From Candidatus Margulisiibacteriota bacterium (GTDB lineage: Bacteria; Margulisbacteria; Termititenacia; Termititenacales; Termititenacaceae), in assembly GCA_031279305.1 (NCBI GenBank), contig JAITIS010000062.1:1-10286 (forward strand): a DNA stretch of 10,286 nucleotides, read 5' to 3'. Below the pieces are notes generated by a model that was not told the DNA's origin, made no database searches, and was given only the letters and a program-made list of their open reading frames with translations. The position numbers and the translations under genes are program-made. Numbering within the stretch: the first letter of the stretch is position 1; every line of letters starts with the position of its first letter. This document shows positions 5,637 through 10,286 of the stretch, one piece after another.

Positions 5637-8033
5637 ATGGACAGCAGAACTATCCGCGCCCAGTTCATCAAATTTTTTGAAAATAAAGGCCATACTTTTG
5701 TGCCTAGCGCTCCGGTGCTGCCGGCGGGCGATGCAACCCTGCTTTTTACCAACGCCGGGATGAATCAATTCAAGGATATATTTTTAGGCGAAGGTTCCCG
5801 GCCGTATGCCCGCGCGGTGAATAGCCAGAAATGTATACGGGTGTCCGGCAAGCACAATGATCTGGAAGAAGTTGGCAAAGACACCTATCATCATACTTTT
5901 TTTGAAATGTTAGGCAATTGGTCTTTCGGCGATTATTACAAAACCGAAGCCGTGCAGTGGGCGTGGGAGCTTTTAACCGGGGTCTGGAAACTGCCCAAAG
6001 CAAAACTCTACGCCACGGTGTATACGGCTGATGCCGAAACCGCGCAAATCTGGCGGGACAAGACAGATATAGATCCCGCGCATATCAGTTTTTTTGAGAA
6101 AGAAAATTTTTGGGAAATGGGTGAGACCGGCCCCTGCGGCCCCTGCTCGGAAATCCATATCGATCTGGGGCCTGACCGCTGTGACAAAAAAAATATCCCC
6201 GGCCACATCTGCGGCGTGAACTCCGGCTGCGGGCGGTTTATCGAATTATGGAATCTGGTTTTTATGCAGTACAACCGGGACGCTTCCGGCCGGCTGGCTG
6301 AGCTACCCAAAAAGCACGTGGACACCGGTATGGGGTTTGAGCGTGTTTGCGCGGTGCTGCAAAATGTTGTTTCCAATTATGACACGGACATTTTTACGCC
6401 CTTGATCCGGACGGTGGAAGAAATATCCGGCGTTCAGTATCAGCCGGGAGCCGGTGGTATGCCGCACCGTGTAATCGCTGACCACCTGCGGATGCTGTCT
6501 TTCGCGGTGGCCGATGGCGTGCTGCCGTCCAATGAAGGACGCGGTTATGTTCTGCGCCGCATCCTGCGCCGCGCCGCGCGCTACGGCCGCCGGCTAGGCC
6601 TGCGCGAGCCATTTCTGTGCCGGCTAACGGGGACGCTGGTAGATGCTATGGGAACTGTTTTTCCGGAGATTAAAGACAAGCGCGGGTATGTGGAAAAAAT
6701 CCTGCAGGCTGAAGAGCGTTCTTTTAACAAAACGCTGGATAGAGGTCTGGAGCTTTTTGCCGAACTGACAGCGCAGGTCAAAAAGTCTGGCCAGAAAATT
6801 ATTTCCGGCGCGGAGGTTTTTAAGCTCTACGACACTTATGGTTTTCCGGCAGATCTGACCGCCGTGCTGGCTGAGGAGCAAGGGCTGTCTGTAGATCTGT
6901 CCGGTTTTGCGGCGGAAATGCAAAAACAGCGGGACAAAGCCCGCGCGGCAGGTCTCGGTGCTAAGAGCGGCGTCGGCGGCGAGATTGTGCTGGAGGCCGG
7001 CGACGAGACCGCCAAGCAAGCTATGGCCAGACATCATACCGCCACCCATTTACTGCACGCCGCTCTGCAAAAAACGCTGGGTAAACACGCCACGCAAGCC
7101 GGCTCGCTGGTCGCGCCGGAAAAATTGCGTTTTGACTTTAATCATTTTCAGGCTCTGACGTCGGAAGAAAAGCAAAAAATTGAGGAACTGGTCAACGCCG
7201 AAATAAGCCGAAACACGCCGCTTACTATTGAAGAAATGCCAATCCAAGCGGCCAAAGCCAGCGGCGCGCTGTCGCTTTTTGGCGAAAAATACGGCGAGAT
7301 CGTCCGGGTGGTGGGCATTGGCGATTTTTCCCGGGAATTTTGCGGCGGTCATCACGTTAAAAATACCGGCGAGCTTAAAACATTCAAGCTGATCTCCGAG
7401 TCCGCACTCTCCGCCGGAGTCCGGCGTATCGAAGCGGTGGCCGGCGATATGGTGGCTGTCTATTATCAAAAAGAACTGGAGAAACTGAATGCGGAATTAA
7501 GCAAATTAAATCTGCCGGAGCTAAAATGGGACGCCGATGCCGCGCCGGCAGAGTTGGACAAGCAGCTCAGATGTGGCTATCAGCGACTGGAACAGAGAAA
7601 AGGACAGCTGAGGCAGGAACAGAAACAATCAGAAAAACAGAAACTGCAAACCGCGCTAGCCGGGCTGCCGGAATATGCCGCGCAGAAAAAAGTAGTAAAC
7701 GGCATGCCGGTTATTGCCGTAAATATCGGCGCTGCGGATAGAAATACTGTCGTGGCTGTGGCGGACAGTTTGCAAAATCAGCTGGGTGGCGGCGTGGTTG
7801 TGCTGGGCGCGGCAGACAACGGCAAAGCCCTGCTGGTTGCCTCGGTTGCCAAAAAGCATCAAACGCCGGAATTGAACGCCGGTAAAATAATCCAAAATAT
7901 CGCGCCGTTTATTGAAGGGCGCGGCGGTGGCAGGCCAGAACTGGCGCAGGCCGGCGGCCAGAGACCGGACGGTATAAATGCGGCTCTGCGGGCGGTTGTT
8001 GATATGGTTGGTCATTTTGGCTCTGCTCGATGA
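5637..8033 (+). CDS. alaS: Alanine--tRNA ligase
   Basis: Class II synthetase that charges tRNA-Ala and edits mischarged Ser and Gly. 798 aa, shorter than E. coli AlaRS (876) but with all domains in order. The catalytic core at the N-terminus has FTNAGMNQFK, VGKDTYHHTFFEMLGN and ETGPCGPCSEIH. Next is the tRNA-recognition region around IADHLRMLSFAVADGVLPSN. The editing domain has HHTATH (466-471) and CGGHHV (569-574), giving H467, H471, C569 and H573 as zinc ligands. A basic Gln/Lys/Glu-rich coiled segment (about 640-670) leads to the DHHA1/C-Ala domain with GGGRPELAQAGG. The usual editing motif is CGGTHV; here Thr is His. The start follows a strong promoter by 10 bases with no Shine-Dalgarno. 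The stop overlaps ruvX as ATGA. It heads the operon with ruvX and mltG, and perhaps cas12a by readthrough. Confidence 0.98.
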   Translation: MDSRTIRAQFIKFFENKGHTFVPSAPVLPAGDATLLFTNAGMNQFKDIFLGEGSRPYARAVNSQKCIRVSGKHNDLEEVGKDTYHHTFFEMLGNWSFGDYYKTEAVQWAWELLTGVWKLPKAKLYATVYTADAETAQIWRDKTDIDPAHISFFEKENFWEMGETGPCGPCSEIHIDLGPDRCDKKNIPGHICGVNSGCGRFIELWNLVFMQYNRDASGRLAELPKKHVDTGMGFERVCAVLQNVVSNYDTDIFTPLIRTVEEISGVQYQPGAGGMPHRVIADHLRMLSFAVADGVLPSNEGRGYVLRRILRRAARYGRRLGLREPFLCRLTGTLVDAMGTVFPEIKDKRGYVEKILQAEERSFNKTLDRGLELFAELTAQVKKSGQKIISGAEVFKLYDTYGFPADLTAVLAEEQGLSVDLSGFAAEMQKQRDKARAAGLGAKSGVGGEIVLEAGDETAKQAMARHHTATHLLHAALQKTLGKHATQAGSLVAPEKLRFDFNHFQALTSEEKQKIEELVNAEISRNTPLTIEEMPIQAAKASGALSLFGEKYGEIVRVVGIGDFSREFCGGHHVKNTGELKTFKLISESALSAGVRRIEAVAGDMVAVYYQKELEKLNAELSKLNLPELKWDADAAPAELDKQLRCGYQRLEQRKGQLRQEQKQSEKQKLQTALAGLPEYAAQKKVVNGMPVIAVNIGAADRNTVVAVADSLQNQLGGGVVVLGAADNGKALLVASVAKKHQTPELNAGKIIQNIAPFIEGRGGGRPELAQAGGQRPDGINAALRAVVDMVGHFGSAR

Positions 8034-8437
8034 CAAATATTTTAGCCATTGATTACGGCGCAAAACGGATCGGTCTGGCCGTGAATAATATGCTTGGCGT
8101 GGTTTCGCCGCTGGACTTTGTGAAAAACGATTCAGGAAAACTGGCCGGATTGAAACAAATCATCAGAGAGCGGAATATTCAGAAAATAATTCTGGGTCTG
8201 CCGATTGCTCTATCCGGACAAGAAGAGCTGGCCGCGCAAAAAGTCCGAAAATTTGCCGGGGAACTGACCGCGCTGGGTTTGCCAGTGGAATTTATTGATG
8301 AGCGTTTATCCACCGTGGAAGCTCACAAAAGAATGTTACAGTATGGAATATCCGCCAAAAACCGCCGGCCGCTGGCTGATTCCCTGTCCGCTGGCATCTT
8401 GCTGGAAAAATATTTGCAGTATGCCGCGAAAAAATAA
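8030..8437 (+). CDS. ruvX: RuvX/YqgF-family Holliday junction resolvase-like nuclease
   Basis: 135 aa RNase H-fold protein of the YqgF family, acting in the cytosol. Members are linked to pre-16S rRNA 5' processing, and in some species to Holliday junction resolution; the sequence cannot choose between these. Visible acidic active-site residues are D8 in AIDYGAKRIG (6-15), E91 in FIDERLSTVEA (88-98) and D117 in ADSLSAGILLEKYL. The LGLP strand-turn (55-58) is present, though the usual Asn and Asp-Gly that follow are replaced (IALSGQEE). The ATG overlaps the alaS TGA by four bases with no Shine-Dalgarno, so translation is probably coupled. The 3' end overlaps mltG by 17 bases. The alaS-yqgF-mltG order is a familiar bacterial arrangement, which supports the call. 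Confidence 0.93.
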   Translation: MTNILAIDYGAKRIGLAVNNMLGVVSPLDFVKNDSGKLAGLKQIIRERNIQKIILGLPIALSGQEELAAQKVRKFAGELTALGLPVEFIDERLSTVEAHKRMLQYGISAKNRRPLADSLSAGILLEKYLQYAAKK

Positions 8438-9533
8438 AAAAAAGAATAAAAATTTATTTATCCGACTGGTCAATGCCGTCCGCCGGCGCAAAACGTTCTG
8501 GCGCCAGATTTATTACCGCGGAGTTTGTCCGCCCGTGCTGCTGCTGTTAATCTGGTCTACGTTGTTTCTGGCGGTAGAGAATAGTTTTTCCGGGCTGGAA
8601 ACGCAGATAAAAATTCAGCGCGACAGTACGGCCAAAGATGTGCTGTCACTCCTGTATGCCAAAGGTCTGCTGGCTGATAATTTTAACACCAGACTGGCTG
8701 TCCGGTTACGGGGTTATGACCGTAAAATACACTCTGGCGAATATGTCCTGTCCGCGGGTATGTCTCTAGCCAGAATTTTTGAAACTTTGAGCGAGCGCCG
8801 GGGTTTGAGCCTTACCTCGTCCAAACAGGTGGTCATTCCCGAAGGCTATTCCCTGCGGGAAATCATCGACGTGCTGGAGCGCGGCGGCGTGGCCGGCAAA
8901 AAATCTTTTAATAATTATTTCGCCAGCTATGATCCGCAGTACTGGCGGGAACGCTATAGTTTTCTGGCGGACAATCCAGTGACTGCCGGCGCGGTGTTTT
9001 TTGAAGGCTATTTGTATCCCGACACTTATATTTTTGCTGAAGACTCCACGCCGCAGGCCGTGCTGGATTTTATGCTCGGCCGTTTTGAGAAAATGATCTA
9101 TCCGCGCCTGCAGGAAGCGCCCGGCACGTACAATGTACATGAGCTGCTGACTCTGGCCTCGATAGTGGAAAAAGAAGCGGTGTTTCAGGATGAGATGCCG
9201 CTCATCGCCGGCGTGTATTACAATCGTCTGCGCATTCGTATGCATCTGGGCTCCTGCCCGACTATCAAATACGCCCTAGGCAATCCGCGCAAAAAAACCG
9301 TGCTCTATAAAGATCTGGACGTGGTCTCGCCCTACAACACTTATCGCAATTATGACCTGCCGCCCACGCCGATCTGCTCGCCGGGCTTGAACGCTATAGA
9401 CGCGGTGGTCAATACGCCCAAAACCACCTACCTGTATTTTTTTGCCAAAGGCGACGGAACCTCGGTTTTTTCTAATACGTACGAGGAACATCTGCGCAGA
9501 CAGGGAAATAATCCGTCGTTTTTGTATAATTAA
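8421..9533 (+). CDS. mltG: Endolytic murein transglycosylase MltG
   Basis: Inner-membrane lytic transglycosylase (YceG family) that cuts nascent peptidoglycan strands and sets glycan length. 370 aa, usual length. A Lys/Arg-rich cytoplasmic tail (1-33) leads to one membrane helix (about 35-52), a LysM-like segment (about 60-125, with STAKDVLSLLYAKGLL), then the catalytic domain: EGYLYPDTY (195-203), LLTLASIVEKEA (242-253) with E250 as the catalytic Glu, GVYYNRLRIRMHLGSCPT (264-281), and SPYNTYRNYDLPPTPICSPG (303-322). The Asp usual before PT (L-Q-S/T-D-PT) is Cys (C279) here. The start at the ATG at 8421 gives the normal positive-inside N-terminus; an earlier in-frame ATG at 8295 only adds out-of-frame ruvX sequence. 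It overlaps ruvX by 17 bases and is followed after 19 bases by cas12a. Confidence 0.95.
   Translation: MPRKNKKKNKNLFIRLVNAVRRRKTFWRQIYYRGVCPPVLLLLIWSTLFLAVENSFSGLETQIKIQRDSTAKDVLSLLYAKGLLADNFNTRLAVRLRGYDRKIHSGEYVLSAGMSLARIFETLSERRGLSLTSSKQVVIPEGYSLREIIDVLERGGVAGKKSFNNYFASYDPQYWRERYSFLADNPVTAGAVFFEGYLYPDTYIFAEDSTPQAVLDFMLGRFEKMIYPRLQEAPGTYNVHELLTLASIVEKEAVFQDEMPLIAGVYYNRLRIRMHLGSCPTIKYALGNPRKKTVLYKDLDVVSPYNTYRNYDLPPTPICSPGLNAIDAVVNTPKTTYLYFFAKGDGTSVFSNTYEEHLRRQGNNPSFLYN
9525..9530 (+). promoter_or_regulatory. Candidate -10 element in front of cas12a
   Basis: An exact TATAAT, the same hexamer as at the four other promoters, is formed by the last two codons and stop of mltG. Transcription would start near 9537, giving a 16-base leader that still holds the Shine-Dalgarno site. 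No good -35 lies 16-18 bases upstream, and the hexamer also encodes Tyr-Asn-stop in AT-rich DNA, so chance is possible. If real, cas12a has its own promoter besides readthrough from alaS. Confidence 0.35.
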
Positions 9534-9540
9534 ATAAATT

Positions 9541-9546
9541 AAGGAG
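9541..9546 (+). promoter_or_regulatory. Shine-Dalgarno site of cas12a
   Basis: AAGGAG, 6 bases before the ATG at 9553: a near-consensus site at good spacing and the strongest in the window. It fixes the cas12a start, and the translated protein begins exactly as known Cas12a proteins do. Confidence 0.85.
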
Positions 9547-9552
9547 AAAAAT

Positions 9553-10286
9553 ATGAGCGAGAAGATTTTTGACAATTTTATAGGAAGGTATAGTTTAGCT
9601 AAAACTTTAAGATTTGAACTGAAACCGGTAGGCGAGACACTGGAAAATATTGAAAAAAGTGATATTTTGGCAAAGGACAAACACCGCGCGGAGAGCTATA
9701 AAAAAGTTAAGAAAATTATCGACGAATATCATAAAGATTTTATTGAAAAATCTTTAAGTAAATGCCTTATCAGCAAAGATGATTTGATGGAATACAAACA
9801 GCTTTTTTGTATTAAGAATAAAGCTGAAGACCAGAAAAAAACACTAGAAAAAATACAAACAAATTTGCGCAAACAAATAGTTAAATGTTTTGATACAAAA
9901 CGTCTGTTTGGACAGGAATTACTGAGTGAAGATTTGCCAAGATTTATAGCTGAAACAGATTTGGCGGAGTTTTATGCTAAAGAAAATCTATCCCAGAGCA
10001 AGGCAATGGAGCTAATTGGAGAATTTAAAAAGTTTACAACTTATTTCAGGGGATTTAATGAAAATCGCAAGAATATGTATTCTGCGGAAGATAAATCTAC
10101 GGCAATATCATATAGATTGATCAATGATAATCTGCCTAAATATATTGTCAATATTGCGGTGTTTGAGAAAAACAAAACTGCTTTAGCGGATAAAATCAAG
10201 ATACTGCAGAGTGATTTGCGGGCAAAGCTGAATGGCGCAAATATTGCGGATTTTTTTACTCTTGAATATTACGGAAAAATACTTAC
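9553..10286 (+). CDS. cas12a: CRISPR-associated effector nuclease Cas12a (Cpf1), N-terminal fifth
   Basis: Type V-A effector: one protein that processes its own crRNA and cuts DNA at T-rich PAMs. 244 codons are present with no stop; the family is about 1,200-1,350 aa, so the RuvC and Nuc domains lie outside. The WED-I part carries YSLAKTLRFELKPVGETLENI (first 20 of it at 13-32), the Cas12a opening found in the Francisella, Lachnospiraceae and Acidaminococcus proteins; K17 and R20 correspond to crRNA-contacting K15 and R18 of AsCas12a. REC1 follows with AESYKKVKKIIDEYHKDFIE (47-66), then FTTYFRGFNENRKNMYSAED (161-180), continuing to STAISYRLINDNLPKYI; T163 matches PAM-proximal T167 of AsCas12a. 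The gene follows mltG by 19 bases, and its G+C is about one third against about one half upstream, which suggests transfer. Similarity is from memory, but it is extensive and collinear. Whether the nuclease is intact cannot be seen. Confidence 0.96.
   Translation, partial: MSEKIFDNFIGRYSLAKTLRFELKPVGETLENIEKSDILAKDKHRAESYKKVKKIIDEYHKDFIEKSLSKCLISKDDLMEYKQLFCIKNKAEDQKKTLEKIQTNLRKQIVKCFDTKRLFGQELLSEDLPRFIAETDLAEFYAKENLSQSKAMELIGEFKKFTTYFRGFNENRKNMYSAEDKSTAISYRLINDNLPKYIVNIAVFEKNKTALADKIKILQSDLRAKLNGANIADFFTLEYYGKIL

Noticed and set aside
5567..5752. N-terminal extension of the patatin-like gene
   Set aside because: It would cover both divergent promoters and the alaS start, and the family begins near the ATG at 5566.
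6624..7049. Minus-strand frame of 141 codons inside alaS
   Set aside because: Antisense shadow of a strongly conserved gene; no start signal or family likeness. The same applies to the 159-codon frame at 8766-9245 inside mltG.
8295..8420. 42-codon N-terminal extension of mltG
   Set aside because: It is out-of-frame ruvX sequence; the ATG at 8421 gives a standard basic N-terminus before the membrane helix.
9276..9680. Minus-strand frame of 134 codons across the mltG end and the cas12a start
   Set aside because: It is antisense to two clear genes and to the cas12a Shine-Dalgarno site and shows no recognisable family.
9534..10286. CRISPR array or Cas12a-type direct repeat near cas12a
   Set aside because: I looked on both strands for spaced repeats and for a repeat ending like the Cas12a crRNA stem-loop and saw none; an array, if present, is outside the window.

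Overview
The window is about 10.3 kb of bacterial chromosome at roughly 50% G+C by eye. Most of it is housekeeping genes, and it ends in the first fifth of a CRISPR-Cas type V effector, Cas12a (Cpf1). The bacterial-type TrpRS and AlaRS, RuvX, MltG and RmlC show a bacterium. I cannot name the phylum; the compact layout and the leaderless starts described below suit a little-studied or uncultured lineage.

Layout. (1) 2-1165, + strand: C-terminal part of a membrane family 2 glycosyltransferase of the cellulose-synthase type, cut by the window start. It converges, with a 3-base gap, on (2) 1169-2311, - strand: a family 8 glycoside hydrolase with no signal peptide. (3) 2399-3909, - strand: a trpS-rfbC pair joined by an ATGA overlap. 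(4) 3950-4723, + strand: an inositol-monophosphatase-family histidinol-phosphatase, divergent from trpS. (5) 4676-5566, - strand: a patatin-like phospholipase whose 3' end overlaps the phosphatase gene by 48 bases. (6) 5637-9533, + strand: alaS-ruvX-mltG, with overlapping junctions. (7) 9553 to the window end, + strand: cas12a, 19 bases after mltG, with a strong Shine-Dalgarno sequence.

Control signals. The two divergent gaps (3910-3949 and 5567-5636) each hold face-to-face promoters. All four resulting genes have an exact TATAAT ending only 9-10 bases before the ATG and no Shine-Dalgarno sequence, so their mRNAs are probably leaderless. GH8 and cas12a instead have good Shine-Dalgarno sequences. 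The internal operon genes (rfbC, ruvX, mltG) appear to start by translational coupling.

How the parts relate. The glycosyltransferase and GH8 enzyme could make and trim a beta-glucan, and rfbC belongs to dTDP-rhamnose synthesis; together with mltG this gives the region a cell-envelope flavour. The cas12a gene stands apart: its base composition falls to about one third G+C right after mltG, which suggests acquisition behind a resident operon. Its remaining ~1,000 codons, any cas4/cas1/cas2 and the CRISPR array would lie beyond position 10286; none is visible here.
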